Origin: Lacrimispora xylanolytica
Lineage (GTDB): Bacteria > Bacillota > Clostridia > Lachnospirales > Lachnospiraceae
Length of the DNA stretch: 64,000 nt
NCBI RefSeq assembly: GCF_026723765.1
Contig: NZ_CP113524.1
Location: 2,279,001-2,343,000, forward strand
Reading direction: 5' to 3'
The first letter of the stretch is position 1, and each line of letters opens with the position of its first letter. The notes beneath the pieces are model-generated. The model had not been told where the DNA came from. It searched no databases and saw nothing but the letters and a program-made list of their open reading frames with translations. Made by a program: the position numbers and the translations under genes. Of this stretch, positions 35,689-45,166 are shown in pieces.

Positions 35689-37092
35689 CTACAGCTGGCA
35701 TACTTTATGAGGATTTAAAATATTCTTTGGATCAAATGCCAGTTTAATCCCCCTCATAATTTCAACCGTAGCCGGATCCAGCGCTTTCATAAGATAAGAC
35801 TTTTTCGCATAACCAATGCCGTGTTCCCCGGATACCTGACCACTTAGTTCTCTGGCTTTCCCATAAATCTTATCCATGGCTGCCTTCACTTTCTCTTCCC
35901 ATTCTTCTTCACTTAGTTCATCCTTTAAGATATAAGCATGGAGATTGCCATCTCCTGCGTGGCCAAAGCTTTTAATTCGGATATTGACTTCTTTGTATAA
36001 TCCGTGGATATATTCCACCATTTCATTCACGGAACTTCTGGGGACTACGACATCGACTTCATCCATAAAGGAGGTCGAACCTTTGATGGCTTCCAGAAAA
36101 GCACCTCTGGCTTTCCATATGGAATCTTCTCTTTCTGTGGTGTCAGACACTAAAATATCAATGGCTCCCTGCTCTATACAGATTTGGGCTACGTTTTCAT
36201 AGTCTTTTTCTATTTCTTCCGTTGAATTGCCATCAAATTTAAGCAGCAGATAGGCATCTGCACTGTTATCAGGAAACTTTTTGCCCAGGTATTTTTCAGC
36301 ATCCATAATAACTTCTCTCTGCATAAATTCAATCGCAGTTGGGATGGCTTTGGATTTGATAATTAAAGGCACGGTACCAATTGCCTGTTCCAGAGATGGA
36401 AATGGAATCAACAAACTGATTGCTTTCTTTGGCAGAGGAAGAATCTTTAAGGTTGCCTTGGTAATAATACCAAGAGTTCCTTCTGAACCTACCATCAGAT
36501 CCTTCATGGCATATCCGGTACTGTTCTTTACTACCTTACCTCCAAATTCCACGATTTTGCCATTGGGCAGCACAACTTCCAGCCCTCTTACATAATCTCT
36601 GGTCACACCGTATTTAACCGCTCTCATACCACCGGCATTGGTACTGATATTTCCTCCGATGGTGGCAGATTTTTCACCTGGGTCAGGAGGATAAAATAAA
36701 CCTCTCTCCTCTACATAAGCGGCCAGCTCCATAAGCAAAACTCCCGGTTCAACTGTGATGGTAAGATTATCCTCATCGAGTTCCAGAAAGTGGTTCATTA
36801 AGCTGGTATCCAGCATGATACCATGTTCAATTGCTACAGAGGCTCCTACCAGACCTGTGCCAGAACCTCTGGGAGTAACAGGTATTGTGTTCTCATAGGC
36901 ATATTTCAAAATAGATGATACTTCTTCCGGAGATTTAACCTTTACCACTAAATCCGGATAACTGATCGTATCGCTTAGCTCATCATGGCTGTATTCTTCG
37001 TTAATATTTTCACCCATAAGAATTCTCTCATTATCCTTGATGATACTTTGTATGTAATTAATATCTTCTAATTCCAACTTTTTATAATTCAT
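35689..37092 (-). CDS. lctD: FAD-binding lactate/glycolate dehydrogenase (GlcD/LctD type)
   Basis: 467 residues. An N-terminal PCMH-type FAD domain ([52 protein letters not shown]) and a C-terminal FAD-linked oxidase domain ([38 protein letters not shown]). It oxidises a 2-hydroxyacid, probably lactate, and passes electrons to the EtfAB pair encoded upstream. The arrangement matches the Acetobacterium LctBCD complex that drives NAD-dependent lactate oxidation by electron confurcation with reduced ferredoxin. The gene is last in the operon. Confidence 0.9.
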   Translation of the reverse strand: MNYKKLELEDINYIQSIIKDNERILMGENINEEYSHDELSDTISYPDLVVKVKSPEEVSSILKYAYENTIPVTPRGSGTGLVGASVAIEHGIMLDTSLMNHFLELDEDNLTITVEPGVLLMELAAYVEERGLFYPPDPGEKSATIGGNISTNAGGMRAVKYGVTRDYVRGLEVVLPNGKIVEFGGKVVKNSTGYAMKDLMVGSEGTLGIITKATLKILPLPKKAISLLIPFPSLEQAIGTVPLIIKSKAIPTAIEFMQREVIMDAEKYLGKKFPDNSADAYLLLKFDGNSTEEIEKDYENVAQICIEQGAIDILVSDTTEREDSIWKARGAFLEAIKGSTSFMDEVDVVVPRSSVNEMVEYIHGLYKEVNIRIKSFGHAGDGNLHAYILKDELSEEEWEEKVKAAMDKIYGKARELSGQVSGEHGIGYAKKSYLMKALDPATVEIMRGIKLAFDPKNILNPHKVCQL

Positions 37093-37199
37093 TATAATAA
37101 CCCTACCTTTCTCATAGCTTTAAAATCTTAAGCCACAGGTACAATTTTGTATATCGCCTTTCATGTTTCACGCTAATGTTATTCTGGATTGAACAATTC

Positions 37200-38396
37200 T
37201 TAAGCGCTAATGAACTTACCAGCCTTGATCTGGCTGATGATTTCAGGAAGGATTTCGTATAAATCTCCAACCAGGCAATAATGAGCTGTTTTAAAAATGG
37301 GAGCATTCTCATCTTTGTTAATGGCAATGATATGATCGGCATTATTCATACCTGCCGTAAACTGGACGGAACCGGATACCCCACAGGTAATAATCAGCTT
37401 CGGTCTTACGGTACGGCCGCTTAAGCCTACCTGACATTTGGCTTCCAGCCACCCTGCTTCCATGACCGGACGTGTACAGGCAAGCTGACCCCCCAGTATA
37501 TCCGCAAGCTCTCTTAGCATTTCAAGGTCCTCTTCTTTTTTAACACCCCTGCCGGCGACTACCAGCACATCGGCGGCTTCGATAAACTGTTCTTTTTCCT
37601 TTGCAATGATATCTAATACAGTTACCTTACTGCCCAGTTCCTTTGAATCAATCACGCAGTTAATAATCTCACCGTATGCCTCCTCTTTTCTTTCAGGTGC
37701 ATCCATAACCTTATAGCGTACAGTAGCCATCTGAGGTCTGTGATTAGGCGTTAATATCTGAGCCATAATGTTTCCGCCGAAAGCAGGTCTTATTTGAACA
37801 AGATCTGTGTTTTCATTTATGTCCAGAATCGTACAGTCAGCAGTTAATCCCGTTTTTAATCTGGCTGCCAGCCTTGGCGCCAACTGTCTGCCTACCGGAG
37901 TTGCTCCTATTAAGATAGCAGTAGGCTTTATATGTTCAACAAAATCCTCAAATGCTCTGGTATATGGCTCCATCTTGAAGCGGTCCAACTCTTCCTTATC
38001 ATAAACGAATACTTTATCCACTTCATAATGCAGCAGTTCCTCACACTGTTTCTGTATATGATGTCCCATCATTATGGCATATACCGGGTGATTGATTTTA
38101 GCTGCCAGTTCCTTTGCTTTTCCAATCAGCTCATAGGTTACGGGGTGTATTGCTCCATCAATATGATCTACATAAACAGCAATTCCCTTCCATTGATCCT
38201 TGTCGATGGATTCAACAGCTTCCTCTACATATTCAACGGCACCTGCCGGGCCTTTTTTTACACAGAGCTTACACATTTTACAAGCTGCGTTGATTTGAAT
38301 CATGTTGTCTTTCTCTTCAATAGCACCAAAGGGGCAGATACTGATCAGCTCCTGTTTGTTTCCTACCTTTTCCTGGTTTACGATTAACTTAGCCAT
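37200..38396 (-). CDS. etfA: Electron transfer flavoprotein alpha subunit with N-terminal FeS domain (LctC type)
   Basis: 398 residues. The first 60 residues hold Cys21 and Cys39, Cys42, Cys45 (CPFGAIE, ACKMCKLCVK), enough for one [4Fe-4S] cluster. Then comes the EtfA N-domain (from about 73) and the FAD-binding C-domain with GRTVRPKLIITCGVSGSVQF and HIIAINKDENAPIF. The FeS extension is the mark of bifurcating or confurcating EtfA. It lies 11 bp downstream of etfB and about 107 bp before the dehydrogenase gene. Confidence 0.93.
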   Translation of the reverse strand: MAKLIVNQEKVGNKQELISICPFGAIEEKDNMIQINAACKMCKLCVKKGPAGAVEYVEEAVESIDKDQWKGIAVYVDHIDGAIHPVTYELIGKAKELAAKINHPVYAIMMGHHIQKQCEELLHYEVDKVFVYDKEELDRFKMEPYTRAFEDFVEHIKPTAILIGATPVGRQLAPRLAARLKTGLTADCTILDINENTDLVQIRPAFGGNIMAQILTPNHRPQMATVRYKVMDAPERKEEAYGEIINCVIDSKELGSKVTVLDIIAKEKEQFIEAADVLVVAGRGVKKEEDLEMLRELADILGGQLACTRPVMEAGWLEAKCQVGLSGRTVRPKLIITCGVSGSVQFTAGMNNADHIIAINKDENAPIFKTAHYCLVGDLYEILPEIISQIKAGKFISA

Positions 38397-38407
38397 ATCT
38401 ATCCTCC

Positions 38408-39196
38408 TTAGGCAAATTTTAATTCCTTTAATTTATGTAATAACTGTTCAGCCAGCTCTTTACCATCTCCATTCCACACTTCTCTGTGGTTATTTACCTG
38501 GGGCGGAAATATTTTCTGCACTTGTGTGGGAGAACCATTTAAGCCATAGTTTTTCTCTTCCTTATCCTCCATGTCGGCAAGGGTAATAACTTTTATTTCC
38601 CTGTCCTTTGTCTCCTGCTTTCTGATATAAGAAGGAAGCCTTGGGATAAATATATCCTTATCCACCGCCAGCAGGCAGGGATATTGTATTTCTGCTACTT
38701 CTATGTCATCCGTCATATCCATTTCCACCACTAATGAGCTTTCTTTTTGTTCAACGATCCGGGAAACATTGGACAGACTGGGAATGCCCAGCCATTCTGC
38801 CACTTCTGGTCCTACCTGAGCGGTATCTCCATCCGTAGTCTGTTTTCCGCAGAGAATCAGGTCAAATTCTCCACTTTGTTTAATTCCCTGGGAAAGAGTA
38901 TAGCTGGTTGCCAGTACATCGGCTCCACCAAACTTACGGTCGGATATCAATACTCCGTTATCTGCTCCCATGGCAAAGGCTTCTTTGATGATTCCAACTG
39001 CCTGCCCTGGTCCCATGGTAATTACCGTTATACTGCCAGCGGTTTTCTCACGGATTCGAAGCGCAGCTTCTAATGCATACAGATCATAAGGATTCATCTT
39101 GGATTCTACTCCATTTCGTTTTAACACGCCGGTAACCGGATCCACTTCCACCTTATTGCTGTCTGGTACCTGCTTAATACATACTAAAATATTCAT
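38408..39196 (-). CDS. etfB: Electron transfer flavoprotein beta subunit (LctB type)
   Basis: 262 residues, the normal EtfB length. [16 protein letters not shown] at the start, [20 protein letters not shown] and [25 protein letters not shown] are classic, the last two forming the nucleotide/FAD site. It pairs with the FeS-containing EtfA. It follows the permease gene by about 67 bp in the same operon. Confidence 0.94.
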   Translation of the reverse strand: MNILVCIKQVPDSNKVEVDPVTGVLKRNGVESKMNPYDLYALEAALRIREKTAGSITVITMGPGQAVGIIKEAFAMGADNGVLISDRKFGGADVLATSYTLSQGIKQSGEFDLILCGKQTTDGDTAQVGPEVAEWLGIPSLSNVSRIVEQKESSLVVEMDMTDDIEVAEIQYPCLLAVDKDIFIPRLPSYIRKQETKDREIKVITLADMEDKEEKNYGLNGSPTQVQKIFPPQVNNHREVWNGDGKELAEQLLHKLKELKFA

Positions 39197-39263
39197 TTAG
39201 AACTCCTTTCTTTCCCCTTTAAGGATTGCTGTGAAGCAATGGTAATATTATATTGGCAGGACA

Positions 39264-40805
39264 TTATGCCAACATTCTTGAACCTGCATATGTAATAACC
39301 CCGACTATAATTATAAAAATAACAAAACACTTGATGGTTCCCTTTAATAACATATTTTCCTCGCCCTCAAGACTTACAGCCGCCACTGCAATCGCGATAC
39401 TCTGAGGTGAAATCATCTTGGCAATTACCGCACCGGCTGTATTAGACGCTGTAATCCAGGCCTGGTTAAGCCCCAATGCTGCAGACGTTTCTGCCTGTAA
39501 TCCCCCAAATAATACACTGGCAGAGGTTCCGCTCCCGGTCACAAAGGTTCCGATGGCACCTAGGAAAGGTGCAAAAAAGGGATAGAAGGAACCCGTATAA
39601 GTTACAAATACCAGTGAGATGGAGGCAATCATACCGCTGTATCCCATCAATTTTGCTGTTGCCATAATGGCAATAATGGTGATGACCGTCTTCATCATCT
39701 GAAGAATCGTCTTTTTAAGGATTACAATCAATTCTTTCATGTTCAGACCTTGAATGTTACCTCCGATAAAGGCGGATAATAGAATCCAAAAACCAGGAGT
39801 AGCAAGCCAGGAAAAGGTAAATGGGGACCCTCCTCTCCCCTGATAAATACTCACTGAAGTTTTTACAGATTCCAGCGTTCTATTGAAGGGACCTGCCAAT
39901 TTAGATGTTACTAGGAGAAATACAAAAATCAGGATGAAGGGACTCCAGGCAATCAGAGCTTGATTCACTGTTATTTTGACTTCCTCTCTGCCATCCAGAC
40001 GGTATTTTTCTTCCACCTCGCCTTTGCCAATGATACGAGCGGCTAAAACCGTGGCAGCCATGGAACAAACCGATCCAATTACGACTGGAAGCTCCGCTCC
40101 TAAATATCTTGCCACCAAATATTCAGGAATCAAAAAGGAAATTCCTGAAATGAATGTGATTAAAGTGATTCCTTTTAAAGAGTTCTTTGATTTTCCTGTA
40201 AGAAACACTAATACAAACGGTGTTAAGATGATCAGCAGGGCTAACAAAATTACGGTATTGGTGGAAAGATCAATAACATGAATACCTGTTATTTTAGCCA
40301 GTGTTGTGGTTGGAATACCAATGGAGCCAAAGGCGGTGGGTGTTGCATTCGCAATCAGGCAGACGATTGCTGCAAATGCTGGAGGAAAGCCAAGACCCAC
40401 TAACATACTGGCCGGAATAGCAACCGCTGTTCCAAAGCCCGCCATTCCTTCCATAAAACCGCCAAAGCCCCATGCTATAATAAGTACTAGCACCCTTTTG
40501 TCTTGCGTTACATTTGCCAGCATTTTTTTAATTACTTCCATTTTTCCGGTAGAAACACAGATGTTGTAAGTAAATACCGCGGCAATTATAACAATGATAA
40601 TTGGCCATAAAGCAAGTGCGGCCCCTTCCGCAACTGCACCCAGGCTGTCAATCAAAGGCATCTTCCATACAAACACGGAAAGTACGTATGCAATTGCCAA
40701 AGCAATGACACATGCTTTAAATCCTGGGATTTTAATAGCTGTCAGAGCAATGATCAGCCAGATAATAGGTAACAATGCCAAAACAAATTCGAAAATTTTC
40801 TCCAT
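39264..40805 (-). CDS. lctP: L-lactate permease (LctP family)
   Basis: 513 residues with about 12-13 hydrophobic segments. GFGGFMEGMAGFGTAVAIPASMLVGLGF and GTFVTGSGTSASVLFGGLQ are the LctP family blocks. It imports lactate or glycolate with protons across the cytoplasmic membrane. It is the first gene of the lactate operon; the promoter and two operators lie in the 250 bp upstream. Confidence 0.94.
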   Translation of the reverse strand: MEKIFEFVLALLPIIWLIIALTAIKIPGFKACVIALAIAYVLSVFVWKMPLIDSLGAVAEGAALALWPIIIVIIAAVFTYNICVSTGKMEVIKKMLANVTQDKRVLVLIIAWGFGGFMEGMAGFGTAVAIPASMLVGLGFPPAFAAIVCLIANATPTAFGSIGIPTTTLAKITGIHVIDLSTNTVILLALLIILTPFVLVFLTGKSKNSLKGITLITFISGISFLIPEYLVARYLGAELPVVIGSVCSMAATVLAARIIGKGEVEEKYRLDGREEVKITVNQALIAWSPFILIFVFLLVTSKLAGPFNRTLESVKTSVSIYQGRGGSPFTFSWLATPGFWILLSAFIGGNIQGLNMKELIVILKKTILQMMKTVITIIAIMATAKLMGYSGMIASISLVFVTYTGSFYPFFAPFLGAIGTFVTGSGTSASVLFGGLQAETSAALGLNQAWITASNTAGAVIAKMISPQSIAIAVAAVSLEGEENMLLKGTIKCFVIFIIIVGVITYAGSRMLA

Positions 40806-40881
40806 AGCTTCTCCATTCTGTGGTCTTTTGGGAGCAGCAAAGAATTCTGCCGATTCTCAATGCTCCTGAAATAAAATTTTC

Positions 40882-40898
40882 AATTGGTAGTACCAATT
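40882..40898. promoter_or_regulatory. Operator 1 of the lactate operon
   Basis: Perfect palindrome AATTGGTAGTACCAATT. Its core TGGT-N3-ACCA is the known recognition shape of FadR/LldR-type GntR regulators. It lies in the leader about 80 bp downstream of operator 2, so looping by the regulator encoded at 41059 is possible. Confidence 0.82.
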
Positions 40899-40964
40899 AT
40901 CGTAAAAAAATAGATGCTGCAAAACAGATTTGTCTTACTACACCTATTAGCTACCACCCCATAA

Positions 40965-40981
40965 AATTGGTAGTACCACTT
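40965..40981. promoter_or_regulatory. Operator 2 of the lactate operon, at the start point
   Basis: AATTGGTAGTACCACTT, the same core as operator 1 with imperfect flanks. It begins just after the -10 of the operon promoter, where a bound repressor would block initiation. Confidence 0.82.
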
Positions 40982-40990
40982 TGCAATTTA

Positions 40991-41019
40991 ATTATAATGA
41001 CGTATGTTATATAAGTCAA
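40991..41019 (-). promoter_or_regulatory. Promoter of the lactate operon
   Basis: On the minus strand TTGACT (41014-41019), 17 bases, TATAAT (40991-40996). The expected start is near 40984, next to operator 2. A 13-bp inverted repeat (AATGACGTATGTT at 40996-41008 with its complement at 41018-41030) overlaps it. Confidence 0.85.
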
Positions 41020-41058
41020 CATACGTCATTTTTTTAACAAGTATTTTGTTGATTTTCA

Positions 41059-41781
41059 CTAATTATCGTGCTTTTTGAGCATTGTCAACTCTTTTTCCTT
41101 GATTTTTTGGTCAATAATACTAAAATGTTTGTTAATTGATTCATAAGCAAGATTTTTGTCCCTTTTAATTAAACTTTCTAACATTCCATTATGGGCTTGT
41201 ATCAGAATTTTTCTGCTGTCTTCCTGGCTTAAGATCTCTCTTCGCAGATCTACAATAAATTTATCCAGTATTTCTGATAGAGCCTGAAGGATATTGATAA
41301 TCAGAGTGTTCTTAGAGGCCAGGGCTATATTATAGTGCATCTTCTTGTCCAATACCACATTATTCGCCTCACTCTCCCTCTCCAACTGAGATACGATCTT
41401 TACCAGGGTTTGGATTTCCTCATCGGTGATATGATCGATTGCCAGCATCAGCGCCTCCATTTCAAGCGCTCTCCTAAGTTCACTGACCTGTCTGTAATCG
41501 ATCTGATTCAGCAGAAACAACATGGACAGTGATTCTACCAGATTATTCTCAAAGTTACCTGTAAGAAAATTGCCTGCACCCTGTTGACTAGAGATTACCC
41601 CCATAATATCAAGCGTACGAATCGCTTCTCTCACAGAATTGCGGCTGATCCCCAGTATCTCTGACAATTCTCTTTCCGCAGGCAGCTTTCCTCCTATATT
41701 TAACTCACCATTGCGTATTTGTTTTTTAATATAATCTATCACTTTCATGTATGACTTATTCTCTGTTCTATCCTCTTCCAT
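41059..41781 (-). CDS. FadR-subfamily GntR regulator of the lactate operon (LctA/LldR-like)
   Basis: 240 residues. The N-terminal winged helix (LPAERELSEILGISRNSVREAIRTL, residues about 30-54) is typical of GntR; the C-terminal FCD domain is all-helical, with metal-ligand-type His and Asp residues (DKKMHYNIALAS, AHNGMLESL). LldR and related regulators respond to lactate and bind TGGT-N3-ACCA sites, which are present twice upstream of the permease gene. It is transcribed in the same direction, directly upstream of that operon. Confidence 0.9.
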   Translation of the reverse strand: MEEDRTENKSYMKVIDYIKKQIRNGELNIGGKLPAERELSEILGISRNSVREAIRTLDIMGVISSQQGAGNFLTGNFENNLVESLSMLFLLNQIDYRQVSELRRALEMEALMLAIDHITDEEIQTLVKIVSQLERESEANNVVLDKKMHYNIALASKNTLIINILQALSEILDKFIVDLRREILSQEDSRKILIQAHNGMLESLIKRDKNLAYESINKHFSIIDQKIKEKELTMLKKHDN

Positions 41782-42086
41782 AAATACCTCCTTGTGTTTC
41801 TAACATCCAATTTTAATCAAAGCAATTTGCCTTTTTACTATTTATAATTAAAACATATCCGGTTAGTTATTGTTCTTTGTAGACGATATAACCTCTGGCT
41901 GTCTATAATTCTATCATAATTTATTTTATTTTCAACTATATGCGGTTCTTTTGAATGGTCTTCTACCAGATATGGATATATTAGAAACACAGAGAAAGGT
42001 TTCATTATATTGGAGTTTATGACAGAATGCACTATCAAATATTTATAGTAAGCGTTTGTAAAAGAATTATCCTGATTACGTAGACA
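41782..42086. other. Intergenic region upstream of the GntR gene
   Basis: No gene is supported. It contains the RBS (AAGGAGG) and presumably the promoter of the regulator; no strong -35/-10 pair was singled out. Confidence 0.5.
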
Positions 42087-42120
42087 AACCGGCAATAGGA
42101 GGCGAATCCTATTGCCGGTT
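42087..42120 (-). terminator. Terminator of the AtuA/DUF4387 operon
   Basis: A perfect 14-bp stem, AACCGGCAATAGGA (42087-42100) with its complement at 42107-42120 and a 6-base loop, 50 bp beyond the DUF4387 stop. Confidence 0.8.
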
Positions 42121-42169
42121 CATTATACTGATTTTTCAGTTTGTAACTTAATTTGTTAACCATGTTTCC

Positions 42170-42478
42170 TTAACAAGAGATATCAAGTAATGAAACATAT
42201 TGCTGTCCGCCATGCATATCCCTCTCATCGCGGCTTCCCTCAATTGGTACCCGGGGGAGGCTGATCTTTGCCACCTGAATATGTTCCAGACAGAAGATCT
42301 GTAGTTCCTCCGACTTCACCTGAAATGATTTGGCAATAAACTCCCGCTCTCTTTCAAATGCAGCAGTAACGCTTTTTGTATCTTCAACATTATTGCAAAA
42401 AGCATCAATGGTAAGCCAAAAAGGACCTGCATTTTTGCTGCGAATGTATTTAACAGTCTTTTCAATCGTACTCATCAT
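42170..42478 (-). CDS. DUF4387 domain protein
   Basis: 102 residues, the full length of this small family. Typical blocks are IRSKNAGPFWLTIDAFC, FEREREFIAKSF and IKISLPR-like VAKISLPR. DUF4387 proteins nearly always follow an AtuA-like (DUF1446) gene, as here (12 bp gap), and are thought to form a complex with it. The reaction is not established. GGGAGGTG precedes ATG 42478; a second ATG follows directly. Confidence 0.85.
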   Translation of the reverse strand: MMSTIEKTVKYIRSKNAGPFWLTIDAFCNNVEDTKSVTAAFEREREFIAKSFQVKSEELQIFCLEHIQVAKISLPRVPIEGSRDERDMHGGQQYVSLLDISC

Positions 42479-42490
42479 GCACCTCCCAAA

Positions 42491-43843
42491 TTAGATATTC
42501 TCATAAGAAAAGCGAACCAACTCCAACGGATCCTTAACGGATACTGTATGGTACAATTTGAACTCATAAATTGCACCTCGTTCCATCTCCGCAGGTGAAA
42601 AAATAAAAGCATAAGAAGGCATTTGTTTTCCTTCAAACATATTGTAATGAAGCAGTAACGGATTAAATGCTTTGGTAATTTGAGTTGCCATCTCCTGGGT
42701 ATCAGCGGTCACTGTCAGCATCATAAGTACCTCATTCGGAACATAACCTTCGGGTACCTCCATTCCCGAAACGCCGTTATATCCATAAGGACGCAGCCAG
42801 AAATGATAGCTGTCACTTGAAATACCTGCCTTTTCCAGCTTTTCTATACCGGCTCTGGATACTGCATCCACCCATTTCATAGGGTCCTGCATTACCTTTC
42901 TGTCACGAATGCCTGCCATGCTGACCGTCTGATATCCTACAGGACCAGAACCTTCTAACTTCAAGGTATAGGGAAAATACTCGATGGTTGTACCCTCTAC
43001 CCGTACTTCTGTTTCAGACAATTCTGTATAGGTGGAATTTGAAGTATCAATTTGAATTCCCGGCTCTGTTAATTGAATCGGATTGGAATTTTCATAAATC
43101 AGATGTGCAGATACAGAATAGGCAGAAACCGTACTGCCTGGCTGCACTGCTTTAATTGTAAAGCCTTTTTCATCTACTTCCATAAATACTCCGCCCTGCA
43201 GACCAGCACTGGTACAAACGCCTCCGCACTCAACGGTTTTTGCTGCGTGCCAGCAAGATGCAGGATCACAGCCTTTCATCAGAGGGTATGCTGCGATTAC
43301 GGCGGTATCGGTTGACCGGCCTCCAATGATGATTTCTGCACCATTCTTAAAAGCCTCCTCATACGCCTCCGCACCAAGCAGCGCTACAATGGTGCTGCAC
43401 TCATCAAACGTCTTCTCTGAGATTTCAGGCGCTCCATGTAATGCATTTATCATTCCATCACAGTATTTCTGTTTTATTACGTTAGAATCCTGCTGGGAAT
43501 AAATTTTGGCAATTTTTTTGTGGATTCCAGCTTCCTCACATATTTCCCTGATTAATTCGCAGGCAGTATCAACCCCCTCATCTGAACCGCAGGTTCCTGC
43601 AGAACCAATGGTCATGGGAATTCCCAGCTTGTGAGCACCTAATACCATGCGCTTTAAGTCTCGTTTTACGTCACCGATAGAATATTTACCGTGACCAGAT
43701 CCTAAATAATAAGGCCCTGAATCCGTGGAACCTGCATCACTGGAAATGATGTCCGGCTTCATGGCCAGACCTGCTTCAAATGCTTCTTCCGTACAATTTA
43801 AACCAACTGCACCGTATGGAACAAATACTTTTACATTTGCCAT
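42491..43843 (-). CDS. AtuA-like (DUF1446) acyclic terpene utilisation family protein
   Basis: 450 residues. DIISSDAGSTDSGPYYLGSG, IGSAGTCGSDEGVDTACELI, EIIIGGRSTDTAVIAAYPL and ECGGVCTSAGLQGG are conserved blocks of the AtuA family. Members occur in terpenoid and hydroxyacid catabolism and in lyase- or hydratase-like gene pairs; the substrate here is unknown. The start at 43843 is fixed by AGGAGGG upstream, rather than the in-frame codon at 43876. It is divergent from a LysR regulator, which probably controls it. Confidence 0.88.
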   Translation of the reverse strand: MANVKVFVPYGAVGLNCTEEAFEAGLAMKPDIISSDAGSTDSGPYYLGSGHGKYSIGDVKRDLKRMVLGAHKLGIPMTIGSAGTCGSDEGVDTACELIREICEEAGIHKKIAKIYSQQDSNVIKQKYCDGMINALHGAPEISEKTFDECSTIVALLGAEAYEEAFKNGAEIIIGGRSTDTAVIAAYPLMKGCDPASCWHAAKTVECGGVCTSAGLQGGVFMEVDEKGFTIKAVQPGSTVSAYSVSAHLIYENSNPIQLTEPGIQIDTSNSTYTELSETEVRVEGTTIEYFPYTLKLEGSGPVGYQTVSMAGIRDRKVMQDPMKWVDAVSRAGIEKLEKAGISSDSYHFWLRPYGYNGVSGMEVPEGYVPNEVLMMLTVTADTQEMATQITKAFNPLLLHYNMFEGKQMPSYAFIFSPAEMERGAIYEFKLYHTVSVKDPLELVRFSYENI

Positions 43844-43983
43844 TGCTATACCCTCCTGTAAATCCGAAAATATCACTGGACTTTTTCGTAATTCCTATGA
43901 TTCATACAGTGATTACGATTCATCTTGACTTCATTATAAACACAGATTAAAATAATGTAAAATACCAATACTAACATTCATAC

Positions 43984-43999
43984 ATAACATTGATGTTAT
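43984..43999. promoter_or_regulatory. Palindrome in the AtuA-LysR divergent region
   Basis: ATAACATTGATGTTAT is a perfect 16-bp palindrome 33 bp upstream of the LysR start. Its ATAAC-N6-GTTAT symmetry fits a LysR-type binding site. Confidence 0.6.
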
Positions 44000-44032
44000 A
44001 CTTTTACTTGCAAACTGCGTGGAGATACAACC

Positions 44033-44950
44033 ATGATAAACGAAAAACAGATTTATTATCTACTGACCGTAGCCGAGGAACGTAATATAACCGCGGCTGC
44101 TCAAAAGCTATACATTTCTCAACCTGCACTGAGCCGCCTTATTCTTGATCTGGAGCATACTCTTGGCACCTCATTGTTTATCCGTAATCGGGGTAATCTA
44201 AAGCCTACAAAAGCTGGAGAGGTCTATTTACGTGGCTGTAAGGAGGTGCTGGCAATTTCCAGATCTGTTACAAAAGAAATTTCTGATTTAAACAACAGCC
44301 TAAGCGGGCGGATTACGTTAGGCCTTACTTCTCTGACCGGGGAATTTATATTTCCAGCTATTTTAGATACCTTCGAGCAGAAATTTCCCAAGGTTGAGTT
44401 ATTGCTGATTGAGGAACGTATGAGCGCTCTTTTAGAAACAGTTAAAAGCGGAAAAACTGATATGGCTTTTGTCTATCAGACGGATGATCCAGAACTGGAA
44501 TATCGTCTATTTCTGGAGAATCCTATTTACCTACAAGTTCCGCCGTACTTTTTGGAAACAAAAACCTTATGGATACCAGGGAGTCAAAATCCTTCCATAT
44601 TGCCAGAATCACTTTCCGGTCAACCTATGATTCTCCTAAAAAAAGGCCGGAGCATGCGTGAAGTGGCAGATCGTTTTTTGATGCAATATCAAATTACTCC
44701 TGGTAAGGTTATAGAGACTGAGAATATTCATCTTGCCAGCAGTTTAGTAAGATTGAATAAGGGATTCACCTTTGTTCCCAGCATTGCCATGCATCATTTT
44801 TCCAGAAGTAATAACACCAATTACTACTGCCAGATTAAAGATTATCCTATGAAACGCAGCTTATATTGCTGTTATAGAAAACACGGATATTTAACTGCTG
44901 GAGAACAATTTTTAATCAATATGATACCAGAAATACTTGGTCATTCGTGA
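44033..44950 (+). CDS. LysR-family transcriptional regulator
   Basis: 305 residues. The N-terminal helix-turn-helix is in the usual place (NITAAAQKLYISQPALSRLILDLEHTLGTSLF, residues about 18-48). The effector-binding domain runs from about 90 (GRITLGLTSLTGEFIFPAIL). It is divergent from the AtuA/DUF4387 pair with a palindrome between, the typical LysR layout, so it is likely their activator in response to a pathway metabolite. Confidence 0.93.
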   Translation: MINEKQIYYLLTVAEERNITAAAQKLYISQPALSRLILDLEHTLGTSLFIRNRGNLKPTKAGEVYLRGCKEVLAISRSVTKEISDLNNSLSGRITLGLTSLTGEFIFPAILDTFEQKFPKVELLLIEERMSALLETVKSGKTDMAFVYQTDDPELEYRLFLENPIYLQVPPYFLETKTLWIPGSQNPSILPESLSGQPMILLKKGRSMREVADRFLMQYQITPGKVIETENIHLASSLVRLNKGFTFVPSIAMHHFSRSNNTNYYCQIKDYPMKRSLYCCYRKHGYLTAGEQFLINMIPEILGHS

Positions 44951-45053
44951 TCAAGTTTTCCCCTTTAGAATTTCTTCCATAATTCTTAAGCTATCATTTT
45001 GGTGAAAAAGGATTGAAATATATATTTTTATCCAATATAATAGCTATAATAAA

Positions 45054-45101
45054 AATAAGCATTAGCGTCCTAACTCAAAAGGTTTCGCGCTGATGCTTAT
45101 T
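45054..45101 (-). terminator. Hairpin with T tail on the minus strand
   Basis: AATAAGCATTAGCG (45054-45067) pairs with CGCTGATGCTTATT (45088-45101) apart from one G-U. On the minus strand the arm runs into CTTATTTTTATT. It lies between two plus-strand genes, so its direction is puzzling; compare 25683-25728. Confidence 0.45.
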
Positions 45102-45166
45102 AAATATCTGCCTTTCTGCAGATAATAGTAACAAGCAGAATATTTACATCAGGAAAGGAATTTGAA

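Noticed and set aside
41838..42095. 85-codon minus-strand ORF between the GntR and DUF4387 genes
   Set aside because: No RBS, no domain pattern, and it begins inside the terminator stem.
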